Source: Ornithinimicrobium cavernae (GTDB taxonomy: Bacteria; Actinomycetota; Actinomycetes; Actinomycetales; Dermatophilaceae). Taken from it: a DNA stretch of 64,000 nucleotides. A model generated the notes under the pieces. That model was not told the origin of the DNA, made no database searches, and saw only the letters and a list, made by a program, of their open reading frames with translations. A program made the translations under genes and the position numbers. How positions within the stretch are numbered: position 1 is the first letter of the stretch; each line of letters begins with the position of its first letter. Positions 9,416 to 19,348 of the stretch are shown here, in pieces. The DNA lies in contig NZ_QDDJ01000011.1 in NCBI RefSeq assembly GCF_003121625.1, forward strand, positions 1 through 64,000, in the 5' to 3' direction.

Positions 9416-10222
9416 GTGGGCAACGACGTGCAGGACCTGGCTGCGCAGGCCAGCAACAGCGACTCCCTCGAGCTCCTGGCGCGGATCGGGTATGCCGGCA
9501 GTGGCCTCGTGCACGTGCTGATCGCCTGGATCGCGGGTCGGGTCGCCCTCGGTTCCTCCGGTGAGGCCGACGAGGCGGGCGCGCTCCACCAGCTGGGGTC
9601 CTCGACGGGCGGTGCGGTCCTGCTGTGGGTGTGTGCCGCCGGGTTCGCGGCACTGGCGGTGTGGCACCTGATCGAGACGGTGGTTCCCCACCGCGGTGCG
9701 GCTCGCGAGCAGCTCCTGGAGCGCGCCCGGTCCGTGAGCAAGGCCGTCGTCTACGGCGCCCTGGGCTGGACGGCCTTCCGCGTCATCACGGGCACCGGGG
9801 CCGACAGCGGAGAGACGACGACCGAGGCGACCGGGAGCCTGATGTCGGCACCCGCAGGTCGACTCCTGGTGGGCGTGGTGGGTCTGGTGGTCCTGGGGGT
9901 CGCCGGCTACCACGTCCACAAGGGGTTGCGGCGCAGGTTCCTCGAGGACCTGGGTGGCACCGGCCGTCGGGAGGTGGGTCGGGCGGTCGAGGTGCTCGGG
10001 GTCGCTGGCTATGCGGCCAAGGGTGTCGCCCTGGGTGTCGTGGGTGCACTGGTCCTCACCGCCGCCGTGCAGGCCGACCCGAGCCAGCCGACCGGGCTGG
10101 ACGCCGCCCTGAAGACGCTGCGGGACCAGCCGCTGGGCACGGTCCTGCTGATCCTGGTCGCCGTCGGCCTGGCCGCCTACGGCCTCTACTCCTTCGCCCG
10201 GGCGCGCTACTCCACCATGTGA
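9416..10222 (+). CDS. DUF1206 integral membrane protein
   Basis: The 268-residue protein has about six transmembrane helices arranged as three two-helix repeats. Each repeat begins with a related motif: LARIGYAGSGLVHVLIA (residue 21), VSKAVVYGALGWTAF (about 110) and EVLGVAGYAAKGVALGVVG (about 190). This triplication is the mark of DUF1206, found mostly in actinobacteria, function unknown. The GTG start lacks a ribosome binding site, but a TGGAAT hexamer sits 6 nt before it, consistent with leaderless initiation. Confidence 0.85.
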   Translation: MGNDVQDLAAQASNSDSLELLARIGYAGSGLVHVLIAWIAGRVALGSSGEADEAGALHQLGSSTGGAVLLWVCAAGFAALAVWHLIETVVPHRGAAREQLLERARSVSKAVVYGALGWTAFRVITGTGADSGETTTEATGSLMSAPAGRLLVGVVGLVVLGVAGYHVHKGLRRRFLEDLGGTGRREVGRAVEVLGVAGYAAKGVALGVVGALVLTAAVQADPSQPTGLDAALKTLRDQPLGTVLLILVAVGLAAYGLYSFARARYSTM

Positions 10223-10256
10223 CCCCCCTCGACAGGGCCACCGCGCCCGGCGACGG

Positions 10257-11231
10257 TCAGGCGGGCTGGAGGGCCTTGATGATCGTCACATGGCGGGTGA
10301 GCGCCTCCGTCAGGTCTGGCACGTCCTCCTGCACATCCCAGACCGCGTTGCGCAGCATGCGCACCTCGGCGAACGCCCTGGCCCGGTCCGGGTCGATCCC
10401 GGCCTCCTCACACAGCACCTCCAGCCGGAGGTTGAGGTGCACCCGCGTGTCGTGCGCCGCCACCGCCTCCGCCCACCGGTTCCAGAGGGCGGGCGCCACC
10501 ACCCATGCCCGGTCGGCGGCGATCGACTGCGGGTCGATCGCCACCCACTCACCGGGGTCGGGCCGCCAGAGCACGTTCTCCTGGTGCAGGTCGCCGTGCA
10601 CGAGCCGGGCGTCGATGTCGGGCTCGGCCGCCAGGTCCACGGCCAGGGAGCGGCCCCGTTCCAGCAGCCGTCGCGGCAGCGCGCCCGCGTGCCTAGTCTC
10701 CGACAGCGCGTCGAGGTCGGCGACGAGGGTGTCGAGGTGGTCACTGGCCCGCAGCGACACCCACGGCGGCGCGGGCCGGTCCAGGAGCGCTGCCAGCCGG
10801 CCGATCTGCTCACAGGACTCGAGGACGCCCACCGGGGGTGCGTTGAGATCGCGGGGGTCGAGCCGCTCGAGCAGGACGGCCCACCTCGAGGGGTCGGCGG
10901 CCAGCAGGCGCACGGCGCCGTGACCACCCCAGGTGCGCAGCGTGCGGTGCTCGTCCCGTGCCTCGGGGTGGGGCCAGGCGACCTTGAGCACCGCTGGACC
11001 GCCGGGACCATCGACGGGCAGGACGAGCGCCGCGTAGCCGTGGCTCGCCGGCCCGCTCAGGGTCAGCTCCCAGGCGGCCAGCAGGTCGCGGACCAGCTCC
11101 GGGATGGTGGACAACCACTCCGTGCCGCTGCGATGACCGGGCGCGGGGACGTGCTGCTGCAGGCGGGCGATCAGGCCTGGTGGGACCAGATCGGTCACGG
11201 CGCGCGGCAGGTGCCCAGCCGGTTCAGGCAC
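10257..11231 (-). CDS. APH(6)-like antibiotic kinase
   Basis: The 324-residue protein belongs to the aminoglycoside/hydroxyurea antibiotic resistance kinase family (APH(6), StrB-like). It shows an N-terminal lobe with VLKVAWP (Lys for ATP), the Brenner catalytic motif LVHGDLHQENVLW (His-Gly-Asp, about residue 210) and the metal motif VAIDPQS. Family members phosphorylate streptomycin at O6. Chromosomal actinobacterial copies are often of unproven substrate, so resistance should not be assumed. It overlaps the end of the DUF4439 gene by 8 bp and is translated after it. Confidence 0.8.
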   Translation of the reverse strand: MPEPAGHLPRAVTDLVPPGLIARLQQHVPAPGHRSGTEWLSTIPELVRDLLAAWELTLSGPASHGYAALVLPVDGPGGPAVLKVAWPHPEARDEHRTLRTWGGHGAVRLLAADPSRWAVLLERLDPRDLNAPPVGVLESCEQIGRLAALLDRPAPPWVSLRASDHLDTLVADLDALSETRHAGALPRRLLERGRSLAVDLAAEPDIDARLVHGDLHQENVLWRPDPGEWVAIDPQSIAADRAWVVAPALWNRWAEAVAAHDTRVHLNLRLEVLCEEAGIDPDRARAFAEVRMLRNAVWDVQEDVPDLTEALTRHVTIIKALQPA

Positions 11232-12321
11232 CCGGGACCTGCATCCCGGGGAACGCCGTCAGCGCGTTCCACGGCCGCGCCAGTCGCACCGCGTCCGCCA
11301 GCAGCCGCACCGAACCGGCAACCGAGGCCCGGTCACCGGCGAGGTCCGTGGTCTGCAGCATGATCGTCGGCGGCAGGACCGCGAGCAGCTCGCCCGCGAG
11401 CCGCGCCCGCCCGTCCGGGCTCCCGGTGCCGCCCGGCAGCCCGTAGCCCAGGGGTGCCGGTGAGGCGGACTCACCGGCGAGCTGGGTGATCTGCCGGGTC
11501 GCCTGACGCAGGGGAGTGAGCACCCTCTCGTATACCGCTCGCTCCTCGCCGCGGGCACGTGCGGCCAGCACCTCGAAGCCGTAGACCGCCGGACGGAACG
11601 CGTCAAGGAGCTCGGCGGCCGGCGCCCCCGTCGGGCCCTCCAGCACCTCCCACTGCGGTTCCTGACCGAGGAGCTGCGCAGCGGCACCGCGCTGCCCCGC
11701 GACCGACAGCAGCATGGGCAGGTTGGCCGCCGACACCTCGGTGAGAGCGGTGAGGGCCGTGGGGGAGACGTCCTGCAGACAGTCCTCGCCCAGGCCGAGC
11801 AGCTCGGTCGCGGCCCGCTCGGCCGCGACAGCAGCCGTGTCCTGCGCGGCGTCCCCGCCGGTGGGTGACACATCGCCCGTGCCGGTCGAGGTGTCCGGTG
11901 AGCCCGTCGCCGTCCCGGCGTCCGTCGAGCCGGCGGTGTCGCCGGATCCGGCCGGTGGCGACGTCGGTTCGGGAACCGCCACCGCGCCGGCCCGTAGCAC
12001 CTCCTCCAGGACCCGGGCCTGCTCGTCCAGCGCCACCTGGACCTGCTCCTGCGTCTGCAGCCGCCAACCCTCGGCGCCGGTGATGGCCCGGCACCTGGTG
12101 GCCAGGTGGCGGGCGCGGTCGAGCGCGAGCAGCAGGGCCGCGGTGTCCGGGGTGTCCGCCGGGCCGGCGGCGGTCGGGTCGGCCGGCTCTCCAGGGGGCT
12201 TCGGCCCCGGTGTCGCCGTCGTGACCGTCGGGTCGGGGTCACTGTCGCAGCCCACGAGCACGACACCGAGACCCACTCCGAGTGCGGACAGCACGGAGCG
12301 ACGGGTGAGGACAGCGGCCAT
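11224..12321 (-). CDS. DUF4439 lipoprotein with Tat signal
   Basis: The 365-residue protein begins with a twin-arginine-like signal (LTRRSVLSALGVG) and a lipobox VLVGC (Cys about residue 25), followed by a Pro/Thr/Asp-rich linker. The C-terminal half (about residue 225 onward) is helical and matches the ferritin-like DUF4439 domain, with QVLEGPTGAPAAELLDAFRPAVYGFEVLAA-type helices. A second Thr/Gly-rich linker lies near residues 125-155. Its position between proS and rimP is conserved in this group. ATG 12321 has a CAGGAT hexamer 7 nt upstream. Confidence 0.8.
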   Translation of the reverse strand: MAAVLTRRSVLSALGVGLGVVLVGCDSDPDPTVTTATPGPKPPGEPADPTAAGPADTPDTAALLLALDRARHLATRCRAITGAEGWRLQTQEQVQVALDEQARVLEEVLRAGAVAVPEPTSPPAGSGDTAGSTDAGTATGSPDTSTGTGDVSPTGGDAAQDTAAVAAERAATELLGLGEDCLQDVSPTALTALTEVSAANLPMLLSVAGQRGAAAQLLGQEPQWEVLEGPTGAPAAELLDAFRPAVYGFEVLAARARGEERAVYERVLTPLRQATRQITQLAGESASPAPLGYGLPGGTGSPDGRARLAGELLAVLPPTIMLQTTDLAGDRASVAGSVRLLADAVRLARPWNALTAFPGMQVPGA

Positions 12322-12349
12322 GACGGCGATCCTGACACACCGGAGCGGC

Positions 12350-12355
12350 TAGAGT
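12350..12355 (+). promoter_or_regulatory. -10 box upstream of rimP
   Basis: TAGAGT in the gap between the divergent DUF4439 gene and rimP is the best -10 candidate for the rimP-nusA-infB operon. No clear -35 is visible. Confidence 0.35.
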
Positions 12356-12424
12356 GGCCGTTCCGGGGTTGACCCGGCACGATCAGAACTGCGATCGCGA
12401 CAGCAGAAGAGGGAGGCACCCACG

Positions 12425-13039
12425 ATGGGACTGGCCGAAGGTATCCGGGAGGCGGCAGCCGCCGCGCTCGCCGGCAGCGGTGTGGTCATCGAGGACGTTG
12501 CCGTGCACCCGGCCGGGAAGCGACGCCTGGTGCGGGTCGGGGTGGCACGAGACGTCTCCGACCTCCTCGCGGACGACCTGACCAGCACCGTCGAGCCGCT
12601 CACCCTGGACGAGGTCGCCGACGCCAGCCGCGCCGTCGGAGCCGCCCTGGACGAGGCGGACACGATGGGCGCCGCCCCGTACACCCTGGAGGTCAGCTCG
12701 CTCGGGGTCGACCACCCGCTCAGCACCCCCGCCCAGTTCCGCCGCAACGTGGGCCGTCTGCTCGAGCTCACGGTGAGCGAGTCGCCCGCCGGTCAGGACC
12801 CCTCGACGGACCCGCAGCAGCCCCCCGCCGACGGGGCGAACGAGGCCGGGCCGTCCGGTGACGAGCAGACCGGCCCGGCCGGGGGACCCGGAGCCCGCGT
12901 GGTGGTCGCGCGCCTGGTCGAGGCCGGACCCGACGGCATACGCGTCGCTGACGCCCCCCACGATCTCCTGCCCTACGACCGCATCTCCGCGGCCACGGTG
13001 CAGGTGGAGTTCACCCGCCCGGGTGGGAAGGACGACTGA
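12425..13039 (+). CDS. rimP: ribosome maturation factor RimP
   Basis: RimP acts in 30S subunit assembly. The 204-residue protein has the N-terminal alpha/beta domain ([22 protein letters not shown]), the conserved [14 protein letters not shown] segment (about residues 80-93), and a C-terminal SH3-like domain. That domain is interrupted by about 35 extra Pro/Gly/Asp-rich residues ([12 protein letters not shown] region), longer than usual for the family. AGAGGGAGG precedes the ATG. The stop overlaps the nusA start (TGATG), so the two are translationally coupled. Confidence 0.95.
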   Translation: MGLAEGIREAAAAALAGSGVVIEDVAVHPAGKRRLVRVGVARDVSDLLADDLTSTVEPLTLDEVADASRAVGAALDEADTMGAAPYTLEVSSLGVDHPLSTPAQFRRNVGRLLELTVSESPAGQDPSTDPQQPPADGANEAGPSGDEQTGPAGGPGARVVVARLVEAGPDGIRVADAPHDLLPYDRISAATVQVEFTRPGGKDD

Positions 13040-14073
13040 TGGACATCGATATCGCCGTGTTACGGCAGCTGGAGCGGGAGCGCGAGATCCCGTTCGACAC
13101 GATCGTGGAGGCGATCGAGCAGGCACTGCTCATGGCCTACGAGCGCGTGGAGGGCCACTTCCCGAACGCGCGCGTCGAGCTCGACCGCAAGTCCGGCCAC
13201 GTCACCGTCTGGGCCCGCGAGCCGGGCGTGGTCGATGAGGAGACGGGGCTGCGCGGCGAGCCGGGGCCGGAGTTCGTGGACACCCCGGAGGGCTTCGGGC
13301 GCGTCGCGGCCGCCACGGCGCGGCAGGTCATCGTGCAGCGCATGCGCGAGCTCGAGGACGACGCGATCCTGGGTGACTTCCGCGCCCGCGAGGGCGACAT
13401 CGTCTCCGGAGTCATCCAGCAGTCCAACGACCCGCGGCACGTGCTGGTCGACTTCGGCACGATCGAGGGCGAGCTCCCGACCTCCGAGCAGGTGCCGGGT
13501 GAGTCCTACGAGCACGGGCAGCGGCTGCGGTCCTTCGTCGTGAGCGTCAAGCGCGGGCCCCGCGGTCCCCAGATCACCCTGTCGCGCACCCATCCCAACC
13601 TGGTGCGCCGCCTGTTCGCCCTCGAGGTGCCCGAGATCGCCGACGGCACCGTGAAGATCGAGGCGCTGGCCCGCGAGGCCGGCCACCGCACCAAGATCGC
13701 CGTCCGGGCCAGCATCCCCGGCGTCAACGCCAAGGGCGCCTGCATCGGCCCGATGGGCCAGCGGGTGCGCGCCGTGATGAACGAGCTCCAGGGCGAGAAG
13801 ATCGACATCGTCGACTACAGCGACGACCCTGCGGAGTTCGTCGCCTCGGCACTGTCGCCCTCCCGGGTCCAGTCGGTGACGATCGTCGACGAGCGGGCAC
13901 GTCAGGCGCGCGTCGTGGTCCCCGACTACCAGCTCTCGCTGGCGATCGGACGTGAGGGGCAGAACGCGCGTCTGGCCCACAAGCTGACCGGCTGGAAGAT
14001 CGACATCCGGCCCGACACGCCCGCCGGTGGCGCGGCGGGTCCGGCCCCGTCCCGCGCGGTCCCGAGCGAGTGA
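13039..14073 (+). CDS. nusA: transcription termination/antitermination factor NusA
   Basis: NusA binds RNA polymerase and nascent RNA and modulates pausing and termination. The 344-residue protein has the N-terminal polymerase-binding domain, an S1 domain (about residues 118-190, with [21 protein letters not shown]) and two KH domains ([28 protein letters not shown] and [23 protein letters not shown]). It lacks the C-terminal acidic repeats of enterobacterial NusA, as is normal for actinobacteria. It overlaps rimP by 1 bp. Confidence 0.96.
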   Translation: MDIDIAVLRQLEREREIPFDTIVEAIEQALLMAYERVEGHFPNARVELDRKSGHVTVWAREPGVVDEETGLRGEPGPEFVDTPEGFGRVAAATARQVIVQRMRELEDDAILGDFRAREGDIVSGVIQQSNDPRHVLVDFGTIEGELPTSEQVPGESYEHGQRLRSFVVSVKRGPRGPQITLSRTHPNLVRRLFALEVPEIADGTVKIEALAREAGHRTKIAVRASIPGVNAKGACIGPMGQRVRAVMNELQGEKIDIVDYSDDPAEFVASALSPSRVQSVTIVDERARQARVVVPDYQLSLAIGREGQNARLAHKLTGWKIDIRPDTPAGGAAGPAPSRAVPSE

Positions 14074-14082
14074 CCCTGTAGA

Positions 14083-14394
14083 GTGGTGCAGGTTGTTCCG
14101 CCGACCGACGGCCCGTCGGGACCGCGCACTCCGGTGCGCACCTGCCTGGGGTGTCGGCGCCGCGCGGAGCAGACCGCACTGATGCGCGTCGTCGCCGACC
14201 ACACCGAGCCCTCGCAGGGCTGGGTGCTGGTCCCGGATCCACGACGACGGCGGCCGGGGCGGGGTGCCTATGTGCACCTCACACCGGAGTGCGTGACGGC
14301 TGCCATCCAGCGTGGTGCGTTCGGCCGGGCCCTTCGGGCGTCCGGCCGGCCCGACTCCACGAGGCTGATGGCGTTGCTCGGTCAGCAGGACTGA
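14083..14394 (+). CDS. YlxR family RNA-binding protein
   Basis: A small basic protein (103 residues) of the YlxR/DUF448 family, with the hallmark RTCLGCRRRAE near residue 18, then LMRVV and a Gly/Arg-rich RGAYVH. YlxR proteins bind RNA and sit between nusA and infB in most Gram-positive bacteria. The start is uncertain: GTG 14083, GTG 14086 or an internal GTG just before RTCLGC are possible. A TAGAGT hexamer overlaps the first of these. Confidence 0.88.
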   Translation: MVQVVPPTDGPSGPRTPVRTCLGCRRRAEQTALMRVVADHTEPSQGWVLVPDPRRRRPGRGAYVHLTPECVTAAIQRGAFGRALRASGRPDSTRLMALLGQQD

Positions 14395-14622
14395 CCGGGC
14401 ACAACGGGACCGTCCGACCCACCCGGGTCGGACGCCAGATGGGCGGACCACCAGGTCCGACCGCTCACAGGCGGGGCCGTGCGGCCCTGTCATCGAGGAA
14501 CCGGAAGCGGGTTTGACGCTGATGAGCACCCGATGAGTACTCAGCAATGAGCACCCACCAGCAATAGTCCCGGTCGTGCGCCCTGAACAGGCTCGGACCG
14601 AGACGCCCAACGAAGGAGAACT
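14395..14622 (+). promoter_or_regulatory. infB leader region with hairpin and repeats
   Basis: The 228-nt gap before infB holds a perfect 10-bp hairpin (arms 14411-14420 and 14425-14434, loop ACCC) without a T-tract. It also has two copies of ATGAGCACCC about 25 nt apart near 14521 and 14547. TTGACG at 14513-14518 could be a -35 box of an internal promoter, but the -10 is poor. A role in expressing IF2 separately from nusA is inferred. Confidence 0.3.
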
Positions 14623-17547
14623 GTGGCTAAGGTTCGGGTCTACGAGCTCGCAAAGGAGCTCGGGGTCGAGAGCAAGGAGCTTCTCGCCCACCTGAAGGAG
14701 CAGGGAGAGTTCGTCCGGTCGGCATCGTCGACCATCGAGCCTCCCGTGGTCCGCAAGATACGAGAGAACCCCCCGGCAGCGGCGAAGGCCGCCGATGCCG
14801 CCAAGACTGCTGCCCCCAAGGGCGGCACGAGCACGGGCGGGGCCGCCAAGCCGGCCGCCGCTGCTGCCGGCACCGCGGCGCCCAGCGCCCCGGCCGACAG
14901 CAGGCCTGCGGGGCCGACCCCCGGTGCACCCGGTGTGAAGCCTGGCCCGGCAAAGCCGGCCACCACCCCGGCCGCCAGCGCCCCGGCGGCCAGCGCCCCG
15001 GCGGCGCAGCCCGCGCCGAGCACTCCCGCGGCGCAGCCCACTGCGCCGGGCACCCCGGCGCCCAAGCCCGCGGCCGAGAAGCCGGCACCCAAGCCGGGCG
15101 AGGCCGCCGCTGCCGCCGCACCCGACACGCCGACCGAGCGCCCCGAGGCGCGTCCGGCGGCTGACCGGCCGGCACCGCCGCGTCCCGGCGGCAAGCCCGG
15201 GCCGCGTCCGGGCAACAACCCGTTCGCACCCTCGCAGGGCATGGGCCGGGAGCGCACCCGCGCTGACCGTGGTGACCGCGGCGGCGACCGGACCGGCACC
15301 CCGCGTCCAGGCAACAACCCGTTCGCGCCCTCGCAGGGCATGCCCCGTCCCGGTGGCACGCGTGGCGGCCAGGCCGGGCCGGGTGGCCCGCGTCCCGGCG
15401 GTCCCCGTCCGGGCGGACCCCGCCCGAACCCGGGCATGATGCCCGACCGTGCCGCCGTGCCGCGGCCCGGCGAGCGCCCGGCACGTGGCCCCGGTGGACG
15501 CGGTCGCCCCGGTGGCGGCGGTCCCGGTGGTGCCGGAGGCCCCGGTGGTCCCGGCGCCGGCGCCGCAGGTGGTTTCCGCGGACGCCCCGGTGGCGGCGGT
15601 CCGAGGGGTCGTGGCGGCACCCAGGGTGCCTTCGGTCGTGGAGGCGGCAAGGTCCGCGGGCGCAAGTCCAAGAGGGCGAAGCGCGCCGAGTTCGAGCAGA
15701 TGCAGGCGCCCACCATCGGTGGCGTCAGCATCCCTCGCGGCAACGGCCAGAGCATCACGGTGCGCCGTGGCGCCTCGCTGACCGACTTCGCCGACAAGAT
15801 CAACGTCGACCCGGCCTCGCTGGTGACGGTGCTGTTCCACCTCGGTGAGATGGCCACCGCGACCCAGTCCCTCGACGAGGACACCTTCGGTGTGCTCGGC
15901 TCGGAGCTGGGCTACGACATCCGTGTCGTCTCGCCGGAGGAGGAGGAGCGCGAGCTCTTCAGCTCCTTCAACATCGACCTGGACGCCGAGTCCGAGGCCG
16001 AGACCGACGAGGACCTGGAGGCGCGGCCGCCGGTCGTCACCGTGATGGGTCACGTCGACCACGGCAAGACGCGCCTGCTCGATGCCATCCGCAAGGCGGA
16101 CGTCGGGGCCAGTGAGACCGGTGGCATCACCCAGCACATCGGTGCCTACCAGGTGCACACGCACCACGAGGGCGACGACCGTCCGATCACCTTCATCGAC
16201 ACCCCGGGTCACGAGGCGTTCACCGCCATGCGTGCCCGCGGTGCCAAGGTGACCGACATCGCGATCCTCGTGGTCGCGGCCGACGACGGTGTGATGCCGC
16301 AGACGATCGAGGCGCTCAACCACGCGCAGGCGGCGGACGTGCCGATCGTCGTCGCGGTCAACAAGATCGACGTGGACGGTGCCAACCCGGCCAAGGTGCG
16401 TCAGCAGCTGACCGAGTACAACCTGATCGCCGAGGAGTACGGCGGCGAGACGATGTTCGTCGACGTGTCCGCGCGCAACGACCAGAACATCGACACGCTG
16501 CTCGAGGCGGTGCTGCTGACCGCGGACGCCGCCCTGGACCTGCGGGCCAACCCCAACAAGGACGCCCGTGGCGTGGCGATCGAGGCCAACCTGGACCGTG
16601 GGCGGGGCCCCGTGGCCACCGTCCTGGTCCAGCAGGGCACGCTGCAGGTCGGCGACGCGATCGTCACCGGCTCCTCCCACGGCCGCGTGCGCGCCATGCT
16701 CGACGAGCACGGCAACAACGTGGACGAGGCGACGCCGTCGCGTCCGGTGCAGGTGCTCGGGCTGGCGTCCGTGCCGCGTGCGGGTGACACCTTCCTGGTG
16801 GCCCCGGACGACCGGACCGCGCGCCAGATCGCCGAGAAGCGGGAGGCTGCCGACCGGCAGGCCTCGCTGGCCAAGGCGCGCAAGCGGATCAGCCTGGAGG
16901 ACCTCAACCAGGCTCTCGCCGCGGGCAAGGTCGACACGCTCAACCTGATCCTCAAGGGCGACGTGTCGGGCTCGGTCGAGGCGCTCGAGGACGCCCTGCT
17001 GCAGATCGACGTGGGCGACGAGGTCGACCTTCGGATCATCGACCGCGGCGTCGGTGCGATCACCCTCAACAACATCAACCTGGCCGCGGCCTCGGATGCC
17101 ATCATCCTGGGCTACAACGTCCGGGCCGAGGGGCAGAACGCCGAGGTCGCCGAGCGCGAGGGTGTGGAGATCCGCTACTACGGCGTGATCTACCAGGCCA
17201 TCGAGGACATCGAGAACGCGCTCAAGGGCATGCTCAAGCCGGAGTACGAGGAGATCGAGACGGGCACCGCGGAGATCCGCGAGATCTTCCGCTCCTCGAA
17301 GTTCGGCAACGTGGCCGGGTCCCTGGTCCGCAGCGGCGAGATCCGCCGCGGTGCCAAGGCACGGATCACCCGGGCCGGCGTGGTCGTCACCGAGGGTCTG
17401 GAGATCGCAGGTCTGCGGCGGTTCAAGGACGATGTCACCGAGGTCCGCGAGGGCTTCGAGTGCGGCATCAACCTGGGGTCGTTCAACGACGTCCAGGTCG
17501 ATGACCTCATCACGACCTACGAGATGCGCGAGATCCCGCGCACCTGA
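14623..17547 (+). CDS. infB: translation initiation factor IF-2
   Basis: IF2 is the GTPase that delivers initiator tRNA to the 30S subunit. The 974-residue protein begins [15 protein letters not shown] (the N-terminal IF2 subdomain), then has a disordered Ala/Pro region and an Arg/Gly/Pro-rich region up to about residue 350 that repeats [10 protein letters not shown] twice. The G domain has GHVDHGKT (about residue 475), DTPGHEAF and NKID. Domains II to IV follow, ending [12 protein letters not shown] is the start, after GAAGGAGAA. A strong hairpin terminator follows at 17562. Confidence 0.97.
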   Translation: MAKVRVYELAKELGVESKELLAHLKEQGEFVRSASSTIEPPVVRKIRENPPAAAKAADAAKTAAPKGGTSTGGAAKPAAAAAGTAAPSAPADSRPAGPTPGAPGVKPGPAKPATTPAASAPAASAPAAQPAPSTPAAQPTAPGTPAPKPAAEKPAPKPGEAAAAAAPDTPTERPEARPAADRPAPPRPGGKPGPRPGNNPFAPSQGMGRERTRADRGDRGGDRTGTPRPGNNPFAPSQGMPRPGGTRGGQAGPGGPRPGGPRPGGPRPNPGMMPDRAAVPRPGERPARGPGGRGRPGGGGPGGAGGPGGPGAGAAGGFRGRPGGGGPRGRGGTQGAFGRGGGKVRGRKSKRAKRAEFEQMQAPTIGGVSIPRGNGQSITVRRGASLTDFADKINVDPASLVTVLFHLGEMATATQSLDEDTFGVLGSELGYDIRVVSPEEEERELFSSFNIDLDAESEAETDEDLEARPPVVTVMGHVDHGKTRLLDAIRKADVGASETGGITQHIGAYQVHTHHEGDDRPITFIDTPGHEAFTAMRARGAKVTDIAILVVAADDGVMPQTIEALNHAQAADVPIVVAVNKIDVDGANPAKVRQQLTEYNLIAEEYGGETMFVDVSARNDQNIDTLLEAVLLTADAALDLRANPNKDARGVAIEANLDRGRGPVATVLVQQGTLQVGDAIVTGSSHGRVRAMLDEHGNNVDEATPSRPVQVLGLASVPRAGDTFLVAPDDRTARQIAEKREAADRQASLAKARKRISLEDLNQALAAGKVDTLNLILKGDVSGSVEALEDALLQIDVGDEVDLRIIDRGVGAITLNNINLAAASDAIILGYNVRAEGQNAEVAEREGVEIRYYGVIYQAIEDIENALKGMLKPEYEEIETGTAEIREIFRSSKFGNVAGSLVRSGEIRRGAKARITRAGVVVTEGLEIAGLRRFKDDVTEVREGFECGINLGSFNDVQVDDLITTYEMREIPRT

Positions 17548-17561
17548 TCGACGACGGCCAT

Positions 17562-17600
17562 ACGAGAGCCCGGGCGCAGCGACCGCGCCCGGGCTCTCGT
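17562..17600 (+). terminator. hairpin terminator after infB
   Basis: A perfect 16-bp stem, beginning ACGAGAGCCC and ending GGGCTCTCGT with a 7-nt loop, lies 14 nt after the infB stop. No run of T follows, as is common in actinobacteria. Confidence 0.6.
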
Positions 17601-17705
17601 GCGTCAGGAACCACTGACAGCACCGGCAGGCCCGTCGTGCCCTGCACCCGCAGGAGCGCTGCCCGCACCACCCGGACCGTGCGCGGGTCCGGCCACGGGG
17701 CAACC

Positions 17706-17711
17706 TAGACT
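17706..17711 (+). promoter_or_regulatory. -10 box of the rbfA-truB unit
   Basis: TAGACT lies 31 nt upstream of the rbfA ATG, past the infB terminator, and would restart transcription for rbfA-truB. A -35 is not evident. Confidence 0.35.
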
Positions 17712-17742
17712 GGCTCGTTGCACGCCCGACCGAGGAGGAGAC

Positions 17743-18423
17743 ATGGCTGATCCCGCACGCGCCCGCAAGGTCGCCGAGCGCATCAAGGTCCTGATGGCCC
17801 AGGGCCTGGACACGCTGGTCAAGGATCCGAGGTTGGGATTCGTGACGATCACCGACGTCCGGGTCACCGGTGACCTCCAGCAGGCCACGGTCTTCTACAC
17901 CGTGCTCGGTGGCGACCAGGAGCGGGCCGACGCCGCCGAGGTGCTGCAGACCTACCGGGGACGACTGCGCTCCCACATGGGCAAGGGCCTGGGGATCCGA
18001 CTGACCCCGACCCTGGAGTTCGTGCCCGACGCGCTCCCGGAGGACGCCGCCCATCTGGAGGACATCTTCCGGCAGGTGCAGGAGCGGGACGCCGCGCTGG
18101 CCGCCAGCCGTGCTGAGGGCGCCTACGCCGGCGAGGAGGACCCCTACCGCAAGCCGCGGGAGAGCGAGCCGCTGGGTGACGAGCCCGACGACGAGCCGGA
18201 GCAGCTGGGCGACGAGCCGGATGCGCTGGGTGACGAGCCGGATGCGCTGGGTGACGAGCCGGAGCCGCTGGGCGACGAGCCGGAGCCGCTGGGCGACGAG
18301 CCCGACGACGAGCCGGAGCCGCTGGGCGACCCGCCCGAGGACACCGGAGCCGGGACGGCCGGCCGAGTGACGAACGACGACGCGGGCGAACAGACAGACG
18401 AGTATGCCGACGGGCGGGACTGA
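17743..18423 (+). CDS. rbfA: ribosome-binding factor A with repetitive acidic tail
   Basis: RbfA assists maturation of the 16S rRNA 5' end. The first roughly 125 residues are the family core: ADPARARKVAERIKVLMAQ, then DPRLGFVTITDVRVTGDLQQATVFYTVLG and GIRLTPTLEFVPD. The remaining roughly 100 residues form an acidic tail dominated by a seven-residue repeat of the type LGDEPxx, repeated about seven times, which is not part of the usual 120-150-residue protein. GAGGAGGAG just before the ATG is a strong ribosome binding site. The 3' end overlaps truB by 20 bp. Confidence 0.92.
   Translation: MADPARARKVAERIKVLMAQGLDTLVKDPRLGFVTITDVRVTGDLQQATVFYTVLGGDQERADAAEVLQTYRGRLRSHMGKGLGIRLTPTLEFVPDALPEDAAHLEDIFRQVQERDAALAASRAEGAYAGEEDPYRKPRESEPLGDEPDDEPEQLGDEPDALGDEPDALGDEPEPLGDEPEPLGDEPDDEPEPLGDPPEDTGAGTAGRVTNDDAGEQTDEYADGRD
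18163..18350 (+). repeat. in-frame 21-bp repeats in the rbfA tail
   Basis: Units of 21 bp built on CTGGGTGACGAGCCGGA and CTGGGCGACGAGCCGGA encode LGDEPDA, LGDEPEP and related heptapeptides. Two neighbouring pairs are identical at DNA level. The period keeps the reading frame, so copy number may vary without breaking the gene. Confidence 0.8.
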
Positions 18424-19348
18424 GGCCCGGCGCCCGCCGCGTGGGGGGCCCGGCCCGGAACCGGTGGGTGACGGACTCCTCGTCGTCGACAAGCCTGCCG
18501 GGTGGACCAGCCACGACGTGGTGGGCCGCTCCCGGCGGTTGTGCGCCACGCGCCGGGTCGGCCACGCCGGCACCCTGGACCCGATGGCGACGGGTGTGCT
18601 GGTGCTCGGTGTCAACCGGGCGACCAAGTTGCTCACCTTCCTGGTGGGGGCCGACAAGACCTACACGGCGACGGTCCGGCTCGGCGTCAGCACGGTCACC
18701 GACGACGCCGAGGGGGAGGTCACCGCGACCGTGGACGCCTCGACCCTGGGCCGGGGCCGCATCGAGGAGGCGGTGGCGACCCTCACCGGAGCGATCGAGC
18801 AGGTGCCCAGCGCGGTGAGCGCCATCAAGATCGCCGGCCGGCGCTCCTACGCCCGCGTGCGGGCCGGCGAGGACGTCGAGCTGCCCGCCCGTCCCGTCAC
18901 CGTGCACCGCTTCGACGTGCTGGCGGTGCGGCCCGGCCCGCGGCACACCGACGTGGACGTCGAGGTGGAGGTCAGCTCCGGGACCTATGTGCGTGCCCTG
19001 GCCCGTGACCTCGGGACCCGGCTGGGCGTCGGTGGACACCTGACGGCGCTGCGTCGCACCAGGGTCGGGGACCTCGGGCTGGCTGGTGCCGCCACCCTCG
19101 AGCAGCTCGAGCGCGACGGTGCGGCCAGCCACCTCATCCCCCTGGCGGCTGCGGCCGCCGCAACGTTCCCGGTGCGGCACCTCAGCGCCCAGGAGGCGAT
19201 CGACCTCGGCCACGGCAAGCGCCTGCCCGCGAGCGCGCCGGGCCGCTCCGAGCCGGTGGCCGCGATCGGCCCGGACGGCCGGCTGGTGGCCATGCTGGAT
19301 GAGACCGGGGAGGTGGCGCGCAGCCATGTCGTCTTCCCGGCACCCTAG
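18404..19348 (+). CDS. truB: tRNA pseudouridine(55) synthase
   Basis: TruB makes pseudouridine 55 in the T-loop of tRNAs. The 314-residue protein begins its core with GLLVVDKPAGWTSHDVV and has the catalytic aspartate in HAGTLDPMATG (about residue 64). The conserved AVSAIKIAGRRSYARVRAGE and a C-terminal PUA-like region are also present. The ATG at 18404 lies inside the end of rbfA, a 20-bp overlap that suggests translational coupling. The stop codon TAG is itself part of the ribF -10 box. Confidence 0.95.
   Translation: MPTGGTEARRPPRGGPGPEPVGDGLLVVDKPAGWTSHDVVGRSRRLCATRRVGHAGTLDPMATGVLVLGVNRATKLLTFLVGADKTYTATVRLGVSTVTDDAEGEVTATVDASTLGRGRIEEAVATLTGAIEQVPSAVSAIKIAGRRSYARVRAGEDVELPARPVTVHRFDVLAVRPGPRHTDVDVEVEVSSGTYVRALARDLGTRLGVGGHLTALRRTRVGDLGLAGAATLEQLERDGAASHLIPLAAAAAATFPVRHLSAQEAIDLGHGKRLPASAPGRSEPVAAIGPDGRLVAMLDETGEVARSHVVFPAP

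Noticed and set aside
10257-11231. Acquired antibiotic resistance gene
   Set aside because: Base composition and operon overlap with the DUF4439 gene match the chromosome; no mobile element flanks it.
13060-18657. An open reading frame of about 1,865 codons antisense to nusA, ylxR, infB and rbfA
   Set aside because: It mirrors the third-position GC bias of the well-supported plus-strand genes, has low-complexity Gly/Arg/Val composition and no start signal or domain.
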